64,000 nucleotides of DNA from Candidatus Accumulibacter similis (GTDB lineage Bacteria > Pseudomonadota > Gammaproteobacteria > Burkholderiales > Rhodocyclaceae): assembly GCA_013347225.1 (NCBI GenBank), contig CP054595.1, positions 2,290,415 to 2,354,414 on the forward strand, written 5' to 3'. The position numbers and the translations under genes are program-made. This document shows, piece by piece, positions 25,576 to 34,715 of the stretch. Positions within the stretch are counted from its first letter, which is position 1, and every line of letters begins with the position of its first letter. Under the pieces are notes generated by a model that saw only the letters and a program-made list of their open reading frames with translations, was not told the origin of the DNA and did not search any database.

Positions 25576-26496
25576 TTAGACGTAGGCAAGCCAGTCTTCG
25601 TGCGCCGGCACGCGGCCGTTGACGCAGTCGAAGAACAGGCTCTGGATTTTCGTCGTGATCGGGCCGCGGTGGCCGGCGCCGATCTGGCGATTGTCGAGTT
25701 CGCGGATGGGCGTGACTTCGGCGGCTGTACCCGTGAAGAAGGCCTCGTCGGCACAATAGACCTCATCACGCGTGATGCGCTTCTCGATTACCGGAATGCC
25801 GAGTTCGTCGGCGAGTTCGAGTACCGAGGCGCGCGTGATTCCCTCGAGGCACGACGTCAGGTCGGGTGTGTACAGCTTGCCCTTCTTGACGATGAAGACA
25901 TTCTCGCCGGCACCTTCGGCGACGTAGCCGTCGACGTCGAGCAGCAGCGCCTCGTCGTAACCGTCGTGCGCCACCTCCTGGTGGGCGAGGATCGAGTTGG
26001 TGTACGTGCCGACCGACTTCGAGCGGCACATGTTGATGTTCACGTGATGGCGGGTGAAGGACGAGGTCTTGACGCGGATGCCCTTCTCCATTCCTTCGGC
26101 ACCGAGGTACGCGCCCCACGGCCAGGCGGCGATGGCGACATGCGTGCTGATCGCGGTGGCGGCGATGCCCATCGCTTCCGAGCCGTAGAAGACGATCGGC
26201 CGGATGTAGCACGACTCGAGGCCATTCGCGCGCACCACTTCCTTCTGGGCTTCGAGCAGGGTCTCACGGTCGTAGGGCATCTTCATCTGGAAGATGTAGG
26301 CGGAGTTGAACAGGCGCTCTGTATGCTCTGCGAGGCGGAAGATCGCCGTGCCTCTGGCCGCCCTGTAGGCGCGGATACCCTCGAAGACGCCCATGCCATA
26401 GTGCAGGGTATGGGTCAGCACGTGGGTCGTGGCCTCGCGCCATGGGACCAGCTTGCCATCGTACCAGATGAAGCCGTCGCGATCCGCCATGGACAT
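25576..26496 (-). CDS. ilvE: Branched-chain amino acid aminotransferase
   Basis: A 306-residue fold-type IV PLP transaminase for the last step of valine, leucine and isoleucine synthesis. It starts MADRDGFIWYDGKLVPW, has HTLHYGMGVFEGIRAY, the PLP Lys in CRSKSVGTYTNSILA, DVDGYVAEGAGENVF and the ITRASVLELADELGI block before FFTGTAAEVTPI. The ATG at 26490, two codons downstream, is slightly better placed after AGAGG. It heads a minus-strand run of seven genes. Confidence 0.97.
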   Translation of the reverse strand: MSMADRDGFIWYDGKLVPWREATTHVLTHTLHYGMGVFEGIRAYRAARGTAIFRLAEHTERLFNSAYIFQMKMPYDRETLLEAQKEVVRANGLESCYIRPIVFYGSEAMGIAATAISTHVAIAAWPWGAYLGAEGMEKGIRVKTSSFTRHHVNINMCRSKSVGTYTNSILAHQEVAHDGYDEALLLDVDGYVAEGAGENVFIVKKGKLYTPDLTSCLEGITRASVLELADELGIPVIEKRITRDEVYCADEAFFTGTAAEVTPIRELDNRQIGAGHRGPITTKIQSLFFDCVNGRVPAHEDWLAYV

Positions 26497-26533
26497 CCTC
26501 TTCTCCCCTCGTGCCGGTAAACCTGAAGCGGAA

Positions 26534-26570
26534 ATTCTAGCCGATTTCGCCCCCCGGTTGGCGGTAAAAT
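26534..26570. promoter_or_regulatory. Face-to-face -10 boxes between divergent ilvE and nudJ
   Basis: On the minus strand TAGAAT (26534-26539) lies about 38 bases before ilvE. On the plus strand TAAAAT (26565-26570) lies about 34 bases before nudJ. Both are near-consensus -10 boxes at sensible leader lengths; neither has a clear -35. Confidence 0.4.
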
Positions 26571-26603
26571 GGCGGCTTCGCCGACCCCCGCTGGGCTCCC
26601 GAC

Positions 26604-27059
26604 ATGATCTGGAAACCGAACGTCACCGTCGCCTCGGTGCTCGAACGCGATGGCCGCTTCCTGCTTGTCGAAGAGGAAACGGAGTACGGCATCCGCTTCA
26701 ACCAGCCCGCAGGCCATCTCGACCGGGGCGAGTCGCTGCTCGACGCGGCCGTTCGCGAGACCCTCGAGGAGACTGCGTACACGATGCGCCCCGACTCGCT
26801 GGTCGGCATCTACCTTTATCCCACCGGCGCCGGCGATCTCGCCTATCTGCGTTTTGCCTTCGCCGGCGAGATCGTCGACCATGATCCCGCGCGGCAGCTC
26901 GACGCCGGCATCCTGGCGGCACACTGGCTGACGGTTGACGAAATCCGGGCGCGGCAGGCGCAGCACCGCAGTCCGATGGTCCTGCGCTGCATCGACGACT
27001 GGCTGGCCGGCAGGCGTTACCCACTGCAGCTTCTCAACCATTTCCCATGCGCTGGCTGA
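26604..27059 (+). CDS. nudJ: NUDIX phosphatase NudJ
   Basis: A 151-residue NUDIX hydrolase of the NudJ type, acting on thiamine pyrophosphates and nucleoside di- and triphosphates. The opening MIWKPNVTVASVLERDGRFLLVEEE is characteristic, the Nudix box GHLDRGESLLDAAVRETLEETAY is complete, and DLAYLRFAFAGEI and RSPMVLRCIDDWLAG follow. NudJ next to mnmA is the conserved beta/gammaproteobacterial arrangement. Here an extra exported-protein gene is inserted between them, overlapping nudJ by 13 bases. Confidence 0.93.
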   Translation: MIWKPNVTVASVLERDGRFLLVEEETEYGIRFNQPAGHLDRGESLLDAAVRETLEETAYTMRPDSLVGIYLYPTGAGDLAYLRFAFAGEIVDHDPARQLDAGILAAHWLTVDEIRARQAQHRSPMVLRCIDDWLAGRRYPLQLLNHFPCAG

Positions 27060-27676
27060 TCGCACTGCTGTTGGCGACATTGGCGCAGACGGCTGCGGGC
27101 GACGACACGCTGTGGGTCTGCTACAACTACGGTTGCCTGCAGGATGCTGAGGTGCGCTACACTGAACGGCAGCTCGCGCTCGTGGGGGCCTTTCTCCTGG
27201 CGGCCGGCGACGCTGCCGACGAACGCGACCGGTTGTCACTGGTGATCGGCTGGCTGCTCGCCTGGGCGGGTGAGCAGACGGCGATCGCCGCTGACCGTGG
27301 CGGCAATGTTGCCGACGACGGGATCGACGGCCGCATGGACTGCATCGACCACTCGACGACGACCACCCGACTGCTGCGCCTGCTCGAGCGTCGTGGCTGG
27401 TTGCGCTTCCATGAGGTGCTCGAACCGGTGCAGCGGACCCGCTATCTTGTTGCTGCACACTTCTCGGCACAGATCGGGCAGCGGCCAGAAGCAGCGACGC
27501 CGGACGAGGCTGCCGGCGCACCGGGGCACTATGTCGTCGATAGCTGGTTTCGCGACAATGGCCGGCCGGCGGTGGTGATGCCGCTGCCGGAATGGCTCGC
27601 CGGCGGCGGCGAGGAAGAGAGTTCGCTGGCCGCGATGGCCTCGCTGGCCAGCGGGGCGCCGGCTGCCGGCCCGTGA
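27047..27676 (+). CDS. Exported protein of unknown function between nudJ and mnmA
   Basis: A 209-residue protein I do not recognise. It begins with a signal peptide (WLIALLLATLAQTAAG) and continues with LWVCYNYGCLQDAEVRYTERQL, giving two Cys six apart. It then has a helical stretch with GWLLAWAGEQTAIAADRGGNVADDGIDGRMDCIDHSTTTTRLLRLLERRGWL, followed by VVDSWFRDNGRPAVVMPLPEWL. The acidic-Gly-Cys-His centre suggests a conserved binding site. It overlaps nudJ by 13 bases and ends 24 bases before mnmA, so all three are one operon. Confidence 0.75.
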   Translation: MRWLIALLLATLAQTAAGDDTLWVCYNYGCLQDAEVRYTERQLALVGAFLLAAGDAADERDRLSLVIGWLLAWAGEQTAIAADRGGNVADDGIDGRMDCIDHSTTTTRLLRLLERRGWLRFHEVLEPVQRTRYLVAAHFSAQIGQRPEAATPDEAAGAPGHYVVDSWFRDNGRPAVVMPLPEWLAGGGEEESSLAAMASLASGAPAAGP

Positions 27677-27700
27677 GCCGATGGCTGCAGGGACACAGAG

Positions 27701-28801
27701 ATGAACGAAGGAAGTACAGTGGTCGTCGGCCTTTCCGGCGGCGTCGATTCGGCGGTGGCCGCGCTGCTGCTCAAGCAGCAGGGCTGGCGGGTGGTCGGTC
27801 TGTTCATGAAGAACTGGGAAGACGACGATACCGACGAGCACTGCGCGTCGCGGCAGGATCTGGTCGATGTGATGAGTGTCGCCGATACGCTGGGCATCGA
27901 CGTCGAGGTGATGAACTTCGCCGCCGAGTACCGCGAGCGCGTCTTCGCACATTTCCTGCGCGAGCACGAGGCGGGACGGACGCCGAACCCGGACGTCCTC
28001 TGCAATTCCGAGATCAAGTTCAAGGCCTTCCTCGAGCACGCTGCGACGATCGGCGCCGACTGCATCGCCACCGGTCACTACGCCGGCGTGCGCGAGTTCG
28101 AGGGCGCCTGGCAGTTGCTCAAGGCCGAGGATGGCACCAAGGACCAGAGCTATTTCCTGCATCGGCTGCAGCAGGAGCATCTGGCGCGGACGCTGTTCCC
28201 GCTCGCCGGTCTGTACAAGCGCGAGGTGCGCCGGATCGCCGCCGATGCCGGCCTGCATGTCGCGCTCAAGAAGGACTCGACCGGCATCTGCTTCATCGGC
28301 GAGCGACCCTTCAAGGAATTCCTGATGCGCTACCTGCCGCCGCAGAAGGGCGAGATTCGCTGCCTCGACGACGACCGCGTCCTCGGTGAGCACGACGGCG
28401 TCGCCTACCACACGATCGGCCAGCGCAAGGGGCTGCACATCGGCGGCGTCAAGGGCGGCAGGGGTGGCGCGAGCGGCGACCACGACGCCTGGTTCGTCGC
28501 CGGCAAGGACATCGTCAACAACGTGCTGCATGTCGTGCAGGGCCATCATCACCCAGCGCTGCTCAGCGAAGAGCTGACGGCCCGCGATCTGTCCTGGGTG
28601 TCCGCTCAGCCGCCGCACGCGCACTGGGTGTATACGGCGAAGACGCGCTACCGGCAGGCCGACGCGCCGTGTGAGATCGAGTGGGTGGCGGCGGATGCCT
28701 GCCGGATCCGCTTCGCCGAGCCGCAGTGGGCGGTGACTCCGGGGCAGTCGGTGGTGGTGTACGAGAGCCGGGTCTGCCTCGGTGGCGGCGTCATCGCCTG
28801 A
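27701..28801 (+). CDS. mnmA: tRNA-specific 2-thiouridylase
   Basis: A 366-residue enzyme that thiolates U34 of tRNA-Lys, -Glu and -Gln using ATP and sulfur from the IscS/Tus relay. The PP-loop is SGGVDS at residues 12-17. The catalytic Cys pair is C101 in [12 protein letters not shown] and C197 in [28 protein letters not shown] and DRNP-like C-terminal strands complete the family pattern. It converges with the ABC-F gene across a short hairpin region. Confidence 0.97.
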   Translation: MNEGSTVVVGLSGGVDSAVAALLLKQQGWRVVGLFMKNWEDDDTDEHCASRQDLVDVMSVADTLGIDVEVMNFAAEYRERVFAHFLREHEAGRTPNPDVLCNSEIKFKAFLEHAATIGADCIATGHYAGVREFEGAWQLLKAEDGTKDQSYFLHRLQQEHLARTLFPLAGLYKREVRRIAADAGLHVALKKDSTGICFIGERPFKEFLMRYLPPQKGEIRCLDDDRVLGEHDGVAYHTIGQRKGLHIGGVKGGRGGASGDHDAWFVAGKDIVNNVLHVVQGHHHPALLSEELTARDLSWVSAQPPHAHWVYTAKTRYRQADAPCEIEWVAADACRIRFAEPQWAVTPGQSVVVYESRVCLGGGVIA

Positions 28802-28833
28802 GGGTTGCCGCGAAGCGGCGCGTCGCTTCAGGC
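28796..28833. terminator. Candidate bidirectional terminator between mnmA and the ABC-F gene
   Basis: GCCTGA (28796-28801) and TCAGGC (28828-28833) are inverted and include both stop codons. Inside, GCCGC-GAA-GCGGC (28807-28819) forms a tight hairpin. There is no T-run on either side, so the call rests on the convergent position and the hairpin alone. Confidence 0.4.
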
Positions 28834-30450
28834 GAGACCCTGGCTGGCGAGGTAGTCCTCGTAGTTGCCGAGGTAGTTTACGAGCGTGCCGTCGGGGCGG
28901 ATCTCGAGCACCCGTGTCGCCAGTGATGAGACGAACTCGCGGTCGTGCGAGACGAAGATCAGCGTTCCCTTGAACTTCTCGAGCGCGGTATTGAGCGACT
29001 CGATCGATTCCATGTCGAGGTGGTTGGTCGGTTCGTCCATCACCAGCACGTTCGGCCGCTGCAGCATCAGCCTGCCGAAGATCATCCGCCCCTGCTCGCC
29101 ACCGGAGATGACGCGTACCGGCTTCTGCACCTCGTTGCCCGAGAACAGCAGGCGGCCGAGGGTGCCGCGGATCAGCGTCGCCAGATCGTCGCCCTCGTCG
29201 GCGCTGCCGCGGGCGTAGCCGGCGATCCAGTCGGTCAGGCTGAGATCGCTGTCGAAGTCCAGCGCGTGGTCCTGCGCGTAGTAGCCCGGGCGCGCCTTCT
29301 CGGCCCACTTGATGCTGCCGCGCTGCGGCTGCAGTTCGCCCAGCAGCAGCTTCAGCAGAGTCGTCTTGCCGACGCCGTTCTCGCCGATGATCGCCAGACG
29401 CTCACCTCCGTTGAGGCTGAGGTCGAGCTTGCTGAAGATTGGCCGCTCGGCACCGTGATAGGCGAATCCGAGATTCTGGATCTCGACCGCCTGCCGGTGC
29501 AGCTTCTCCTTGTCGTCGAACTCGAAGCGGATCCACGGATACTGGCGCGACGACGGTTTGACGTCCTCGGGTTTCAGTTTGTCGATCAGCTTCAGGCGCG
29601 AGGTGGCCTGTTTGGCCTTCGATGCGTTCGCCGAGAAGCGGCGGACGAAGCTCTGCAGTTCGGCGATCCGCTCCTTCGCCTTGGCGTTGGCGCTCTGCTG
29701 TCGTTGCCGGGCCTGCGTCGAGGCCTCCATGAAGTCGTCGTAGTTGCCTGGGTAGACGGTGATCTTGCCGTAATCGAGGTCCGCCATGTGCGTGCAGACC
29801 TGGTTGAGGAAGTGGCGATCGTGCGAGATGATGACCATCGTGCTGTTGCGCTCGTTGATCACGTTTTCCAGCCAGCGGATCGTGCCGATGTCGAGGTTGT
29901 TGGTCGGCTCGTCGAGGAGCAGGATGTCCGGGTCGGCGAACAGCGCCTGGATCAGCAGGACGCGCAGTTTCCAGCCGGGTGCGACATCACTCATCGGGCC
30001 ATGGTGCTGCGCTGCCGGAATGCCGACGCCGAGCAGCAGTTCGCCGGCGCGCGACTCGGCGCTGTAGCCACCGTACTCGGCAAAACGGGCTTCGAGGTCG
30101 GCGGCGTGCATGTAGTCGGCCTCGGTGGCATCCGGGTTGGCGTAGATGGCGTCCTTCTCGAGCATGCAGGTCCACATTTCCTCATGTCCCATCATGACGA
30201 CGTCGATCACCCGCTGCTCCTCGAAGGCGAACTGGTCCTGGCGCAGGTAGGCCAGGCGTTCGTGGACGTCCTTGGTGACGTTGCCGGCAGTCGGCTCGAG
30301 TTCGCGTGCCAGGATCTTCATGAAGGTCGATTTGCCCGAGCCGTTGGCGCCGATCAGTCCATAGCGATAGCCCTCGCCGAACTTGAGGGAGACGTTCTCG
30401 AACAGGGGGCGGGCCCCGAACTGCATGGTGATGTTGTTGGCTATGAGCAC
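28828..30450 (-). CDS. ABC-F family ATPase, YbiT type
   Basis: A 540-residue protein with two ABC nucleotide-binding domains and no membrane segments, of the ABC-F class that acts on the ribosome. It starts [19 protein letters not shown]. Domain 1 has Walker [10 protein letters not shown], domain 2 GENGVGKTT, and the second signature is SGGEQGRM. Walker B motifs are [11 protein letters not shown] and [11 protein letters not shown]. The linker between them (about residues 240-310) is rich in Lys, Ala and Gln. The start is a GTG at 30450 after AGAGG. A TACAAT on the minus strand at 30614-30619 could be its -10 box. Confidence 0.92.
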   Translation of the reverse strand: MLIANNITMQFGARPLFENVSLKFGEGYRYGLIGANGSGKSTFMKILARELEPTAGNVTKDVHERLAYLRQDQFAFEEQRVIDVVMMGHEEMWTCMLEKDAIYANPDATEADYMHAADLEARFAEYGGYSAESRAGELLLGVGIPAAQHHGPMSDVAPGWKLRVLLIQALFADPDILLLDEPTNNLDIGTIRWLENVINERNSTMVIISHDRHFLNQVCTHMADLDYGKITVYPGNYDDFMEASTQARQRQQSANAKAKERIAELQSFVRRFSANASKAKQATSRLKLIDKLKPEDVKPSSRQYPWIRFEFDDKEKLHRQAVEIQNLGFAYHGAERPIFSKLDLSLNGGERLAIIGENGVGKTTLLKLLLGELQPQRGSIKWAEKARPGYYAQDHALDFDSDLSLTDWIAGYARGSADEGDDLATLIRGTLGRLLFSGNEVQKPVRVISGGEQGRMIFGRLMLQRPNVLVMDEPTNHLDMESIESLNTALEKFKGTLIFVSHDREFVSSLATRVLEIRPDGTLVNYLGNYEDYLASQGLA

Positions 30451-31081
30451 GAAGGAACCTCTGGAAGATCGGATGCGCGAAAGTCGGGCGAGAAAGGATG
30501 GCGATGGACCGCGGGTGGGCAACGGCGCGGCGTCCAGCCGCGGCGACCTGCCGCCAGCCGGGTCGCCACCGGGGCGGCGCCAGGCAACGCCCATCGTCCG
30601 GCGAAAGCAGGCAATTGTACCGCAGGCTCGAGCTGCCCACCGGCATGATGGGCGCCGGGGGGGTGCAACCGAAAAAGCGACTGGCGCGGGGCCACCCTTG
30701 GCGAAGGTTTTGTTTCGCGGTTGCTGCCAGGCCTTGCTGCCACTGGGCTTCGCCGGTCATGCTTCAGGGCTGGCGCGGGTTGCCGACTTGGCCGGTTCAG
30801 CCGCCGCTGCCGGTTCCTGCCACGCCCCGCGGTGCGCGATTGACTCTGTTTTTCGAGCCGGCCTATACTGCCGTGTCGTCTTGCTTCCTTCTTCCCGTTT
30901 ACGCCAAGTCGGCCGGGGAGGAGAGGTGGGATGGGCAGCGGGGGGGGCGACTCCGGCTGTTCCCGCCCTTCAGCAACCACTGGCCAGCGACACGGTGCCT
31001 GCAACCCGTACTTGCCGTCCGGCGTGGGGGAATGCGGGGGCTGCGCCCGTGTCAACGCGAGGCCTACCGGGAGCAAGCCAT
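30451..31081. other. Long divergent intergenic region between the ABC-F gene and usp
   Basis: About 630 bases with no gene I can support. It carries a near-consensus promoter for usp (30840-30869), a possible minus-strand -10 box for the ABC-F gene (30614-30619) and a purine-rich GGAGGAGAGG at about 30917-30926 followed by an ATG at 30931. That frame runs out of phase into usp and its composition does not look coding. Confidence 0.45.
30840..30869 (+). promoter_or_regulatory. Sigma70 promoter upstream of usp
   Basis: TTGACT (30840-30845), an 18-base spacer and TATACT (30864-30869) make the clearest housekeeping promoter in the window. It points at usp, whose start lies about 205 bases downstream, implying a long untranslated leader. 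Confidence 0.65.
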
Positions 31082-31525
31082 ATGTTGAAGAACATCCTCA
31101 TTCCGACCGATGGCTCGGAAGTGTCGCGCAAGGCGATCAAGGCCGGTGTCAAACTGGCGCAGTCGCTGGGGGCGAAGGTGACGGGTTACTACGCCATACC
31201 TTTCCTGCAGCCCGCCGCCTTCGGTGACGGCGAATTGATGAACAAGGAAATGGTGACCAAGCTCGACCGTTTGGCGCGTACGACCGGACAGAAGTATCTC
31301 GACGAGATCGACCAGGCCGCCAAGGAGGCTGGTGTCGAGTATGTCGGGCTGATCACCAAGCCGGTGATCACCTACGAAGGAATCATCGATGCCGCGAAGA
31401 AGAAGCGTTGCGATGCCATCTTCATGGCGTCGCGCGGGCGCAGCGAGGTCAAGAAGCTGCTGCTCGGCAGCGTGACGCAGAAGGTGCTGTCGCACGCACG
31501 GGTGCCGGTGATCGTCTACCGCTAG
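31082..31525 (+). CDS. Universal stress protein, UspA family
   Basis: A 147-residue universal stress protein. It begins MLKNILIPTDGSEVSRKAIKAG, with the Asp of the ATP site. The C-terminal nucleotide motif is ASRGRSEVKKLLLGSV, close to G-x2-G-x9-GS, but the first Gly is Ala, so ATP binding may be altered. It ends HARVPVIVYR. The frame is open far upstream but ATG 31082 matches the normal family start. It is monocistronic: the MocR gene downstream is on the opposite strand. A strong promoter and long leader suggest regulated stress expression. Confidence 0.93.
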   Translation: MLKNILIPTDGSEVSRKAIKAGVKLAQSLGAKVTGYYAIPFLQPAAFGDGELMNKEMVTKLDRLARTTGQKYLDEIDQAAKEAGVEYVGLITKPVITYEGIIDAAKKKRCDAIFMASRGRSEVKKLLLGSVTQKVLSHARVPVIVYR

Positions 31526-31549
31526 CCCACCGTCTGCGGTTGCCGGCGA

Positions 31550-33061
31550 TCAGCCGTGCCCCGTGGCCGATGGCTCGGGGCATGATCCACCGTCCTGGCT
31601 TCGCCGCTCGACCGCGGCGCAGAGGCGTGGTGCGGCAGCCTCGATGACCCCGGAGTCGACCGCCGCGAAACCGAGGATCATCCCCGAGCGCTGCTGACCG
31701 GAATCGGCGTAGTACATCGACAACGGGCGCACGACGATCCCCGCTTCGAGCATCTCGCGGGCCAGGGACACGTCGTCGATCGGCTGCCTGAAGAAGTAGG
31801 GAAGGTGCAGGCCGGCCAGTCCACCGGTCGTGCTCACCAGGTTGCCGAGGCGGGATTCGATTGCCTTGCGCAGGACGTTGCGGCGCTCCTGATAGATGTT
31901 GCGAACCCGCCGCAGGTGCGCGCCGAGGTGGCCGCCGTCAATGAACTCGGCGAGGGCGGCCTGTTCGATCATGCGTCCTTCCCGATAGAGTTCCGCATTG
32001 CCGGTGGCGAAGGATTCGGCGAGGTCCTCGGGAACCACCAGGTAGGCCAGTCGCAGCCCCGGGAACATCGTCTTGCTGAACGTGCCCAGATAAATGACCC
32101 GCTGCGACCGCGCCTGGCCGAAAAGCGAGCCGATGGCGTAAGGATGAAAGCGGATCTCGTTGTCGTAGTCGTCTTCGATGATCCACGCGTTGTGTTCCTC
32201 GGCCAGTTCGAGCAGCTTGATTCGCCTGTTCAACGACATCACGACGCCGCTCGGGTACTGGCTTGACGGCGAGACGAAGATCAGCCGCGGCGGTGACACC
32301 GGCGCCGCCGGCGGTGCCATTCCCTGCTCATCGACCGGGATGGGCTCGAGCTGCAGTCCGCTCGCCCGCAGGACGTTGCTGGCGCCCCAGTACCCCGGAT
32401 CCTCCATCCAGACACGATCCTTCTCATCGCACAGCATGCGCGCACAGAGGTCGATGGCCTGGTGCGAACCGTTTACGATCAGGATCTGGCGCGGCGAGCA
32501 CGACATCATCCGTGACGCCCGCAGGTACTCGGCGAGAGCCGCCTTCAGCGGTCCATGGCCGCCGTGCCCGTAACGGGCCAGGTGGCGGTGTTCGAAGTTC
32601 GTATACTTGGCCAGCAGCCGTCGCCAGGTGGCGAAGGGGAAGAGGCCGACGTCGGGCACTCCGGGAACGAAGGCGCCACTCTGGATCGGGCTGCTCGTTG
32701 CGTGGCGCGCGATCTCTGCACCCCGTCTTGACAGCGGCCTGCCCTGGCGCCAGGGGCGATCCCGCCGCACTCGGCCCGGTGGGGCCAGTGCCAGTGCCTC
32801 CGACACGAGTGTGGCGGAGCCGCCGCAGCTCTGCAGATAGCCCTCGACGCGCAGCTTCTCGTAGGCCCTGACCACGGTGCTGCGGCTGAGACCGACGTCG
32901 GCCGATAGAACGCGGCTGGGAGGCAGCGGTGTGCCCGGCGGCAGTTCGCCATCGAGGATCAGGCGGCGAATCGCGAGGTAGAGGCTGGCCTGTGAACCGG
33001 ATTCGCTGGTCAGGCTCTCGAGCCGCGTGCGGATCAGTTCGGCGCTGAGCGACTTGTCCAT
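31550..33061 (-). CDS. MocR/GabR-type transcriptional regulator (GntR winged helix plus aminotransferase-like domain)
   Basis: A 503-residue regulator. An N-terminal GntR-type winged helix (about residues 15-85) reads LYLAIRRLILDGELPPGTPLPPSRVLSADVGLSRSTVVRAYEKL. It is joined by a linker to a fold-type I aminotransferase-like domain with NGSHQAIDLCARML, EDPGYWG, EDDYDNEIRF and the PLP-lysine region YLGTFSKTMFPGLRLAY. Such proteins use PLP, often with GABA or another amine, as effector. It diverges from gabD-gabT across 163 bases, so it is very probably their activator. The ATG at 33061 gives the standard family N-terminus. Confidence 0.92.
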   Translation of the reverse strand: MDKSLSAELIRTRLESLTSESGSQASLYLAIRRLILDGELPPGTPLPPSRVLSADVGLSRSTVVRAYEKLRVEGYLQSCGGSATLVSEALALAPPGRVRRDRPWRQGRPLSRRGAEIARHATSSPIQSGAFVPGVPDVGLFPFATWRRLLAKYTNFEHRHLARYGHGGHGPLKAALAEYLRASRMMSCSPRQILIVNGSHQAIDLCARMLCDEKDRVWMEDPGYWGASNVLRASGLQLEPIPVDEQGMAPPAAPVSPPRLIFVSPSSQYPSGVVMSLNRRIKLLELAEEHNAWIIEDDYDNEIRFHPYAIGSLFGQARSQRVIYLGTFSKTMFPGLRLAYLVVPEDLAESFATGNAELYREGRMIEQAALAEFIDGGHLGAHLRRVRNIYQERRNVLRKAIESRLGNLVSTTGGLAGLHLPYFFRQPIDDVSLAREMLEAGIVVRPLSMYYADSGQQRSGMILGFAAVDSGVIEAAAPRLCAAVERRSQDGGSCPEPSATGHG

Positions 33062-33074
33062 CCGTGGTCTCACC

Positions 33075-33106
33075 AAATTGGTATCGTCATTGTCGCAGCA
33101 ATTGGT
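33075..33106. promoter_or_regulatory. Candidate MocR/GabR operator: two direct AATTGGT repeats
   Basis: AATTGGT occurs at 33076-33082 and again at 33100-33106 in the same orientation, 24 bases apart. The first copy extends into the near-palindrome ACCAAATTGGT. GabR-type regulators bind spaced direct repeats between their own gene and the target. Assignment is by position and repeat geometry only. Confidence 0.5.
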
Positions 33107-33224
33107 TCTTCCAGGGACCATTTGCACCGGTACAGTCTGGCCAATCCGCAGCGGGCGACACGGACAGCCTGCTCAGCGGGTGGACGTTTCTTGCCGTTTG
33201 CACCAGCCACAAGGAGACAAGCCA

Positions 33225-34679
33225 TTGGAACTCAGCGACAGATCACTGCTCAGGCAGGCGTGCTACATCGATGGGCAGTGGGTCGGCGCCGACAGTGCGC
33301 GGACCTTCGCCGTCAGCAACCCGGCGACCGGGGAGCAACTGGCGAGTGTTCCCGACGCGGGCGTGATCGAGACCCGTCGCGCCATCGAGGCGGCGCGCGT
33401 GGCGCAGCCCGGGTGGCGTGCCAGGACGGCCGGCGAGAGGGCCAGGCTCCTGCGCCGCTGGCATGAACTGCTGCTTGCCAATCAGGAAGATCTGGCGCGG
33501 CTGATGACGGCCGAGCAGGGCAAACCGCTTGCCGAAGCGCGCGGCGAGATCGTCTATGCTGCCTCGTTCATCGAGTGGTTCGCCGAAGAAGGCAAGCGCC
33601 TCTACGGCGATGTGATTCCGGCGCATCACGCCGACAAGCGCGTCCTCGTCAGCAAGGAGCCGATCGGCGTCTGCGCTGCGATCACGCCGTGGAACTTCCC
33701 GGCCGCGATGATCACGCGCAAGGTCGGACCGGCGCTCGCCGCGGGCTGCACGATCGTCCTGAAGCCGGCCGAGGCGACCCCGCTGTCGGCACTGGCGCTG
33801 GCCGAACTGGCCGAGCGGGCCGGCATCCCGGCGGGCGTATTCAATGTACTGACCGGCGATCCAGTCGCCATCGGTGGCGAACTGTGCGCCAACCCGACCG
33901 TGCGCAAGCTCAGCTTCACCGGATCGACCGAAGTCGGGCGGATTCTCATGCAGCAGTGTGCGCCGACGATCAAGAAGCTTTCGCTCGAGTTGGGAGGCAA
34001 CGCGCCGTTCATCGTCTTCGACGACGCGGACCTCGACGCTGCGGTACAGGGAGCGATGCTCTCCAAGTATCGCAACACGGGCCAGACCTGCGTCTGCGCC
34101 AACCGCCTGCTGGTCCAGGACGGTGTCCACGATGCCTTCGTCGCCAGGCTCGCGACTGCCGTGGCCGCGCTGCGCGTCGGCAATGGCATCGACGATGGCG
34201 TGACACAGGGGCCGCTGATCGATGACGCGGCCATCCTCAAGGTCGAGGAACTGGTCGCCGACGCCTGTTCCCTGGGCGCCCGTGTCGTCTGTGGGGGCCG
34301 GCGCCACGGTCTCGGTGGAACCTACTACGAGCCGACCATCCTCGCCGGCGTGACCCGCGAAATGCGGCTCGCCAGCGAAGAAGTGTTCGGGCCGGTGGCC
34401 CCGGTGTTCCGCTTCACCACCGAGGCCGAGGCGGTGGCGATGGCCAATGACACCGAATACGGACTGGCGTCCTACTTCTACACCGAGAACCTGGCGCGCA
34501 GCCTGCGCGTCGCCAGTGCCCTGGAGTACGGCATGGTTGGCATCAACACCGGGCTCATCTCGACCGAGGTGGCGCCGTTCGGTGGCATGAAGTCGTCCGG
34601 ACTCGGCCGCGAAGGTTCCCGGTACGGCATCGAGGACTACGTCGAAATCAAGTACCTCTGTATCGGTGGCATCAACTGA
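33225..34679 (+). CDS. gabD: Succinate-semialdehyde (or glutarate-semialdehyde) dehydrogenase
   Basis: A 484-residue NAD(P)-dependent aldehyde dehydrogenase oxidising succinate semialdehyde to succinate in GABA breakdown; the close DavD subfamily uses glutarate semialdehyde. Visible motifs: ITPWNFPAAMITRKVGPALAAGC, nucleotide-binding FTGSTEVGR, catalytic Glu in LELGGNAPF and catalytic Cys in NTGQTCVCANR. The start is taken as TTG 33225, preceded by AAGGAGA with seven bases spacing, because it gives the normal family N-terminus (SLLRQACYIDGQW) and no ATG is nearby. gabT follows after 36 bases. Confidence 0.92.
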   Translation: MELSDRSLLRQACYIDGQWVGADSARTFAVSNPATGEQLASVPDAGVIETRRAIEAARVAQPGWRARTAGERARLLRRWHELLLANQEDLARLMTAEQGKPLAEARGEIVYAASFIEWFAEEGKRLYGDVIPAHHADKRVLVSKEPIGVCAAITPWNFPAAMITRKVGPALAAGCTIVLKPAEATPLSALALAELAERAGIPAGVFNVLTGDPVAIGGELCANPTVRKLSFTGSTEVGRILMQQCAPTIKKLSLELGGNAPFIVFDDADLDAAVQGAMLSKYRNTGQTCVCANRLLVQDGVHDAFVARLATAVAALRVGNGIDDGVTQGPLIDDAAILKVEELVADACSLGARVVCGGRRHGLGGTYYEPTILAGVTREMRLASEEVFGPVAPVFRFTTEAEAVAMANDTEYGLASYFYTENLARSLRVASALEYGMVGINTGLISTEVAPFGGMKSSGLGREGSRYGIEDYVEIKYLCIGGIN

Positions 34680-34715
34680 GCCGTCTATCCGATTCAATCC
34701 TCACAGGAGATCAAC

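Noticed and set aside
27236..29308. Long minus-strand frame covering mnmA and its neighbours
   Set aside because: Shadow of mnmA and the ABC-F gene; no recognisable motifs and no start signals.
30931..31227. 98-codon frame starting after a strong GGAGGAGAGG sequence before usp
   Set aside because: It overlaps usp out of frame and its Gly/Arg/Ser-rich translation looks non-coding; kept only as a possible leader feature.
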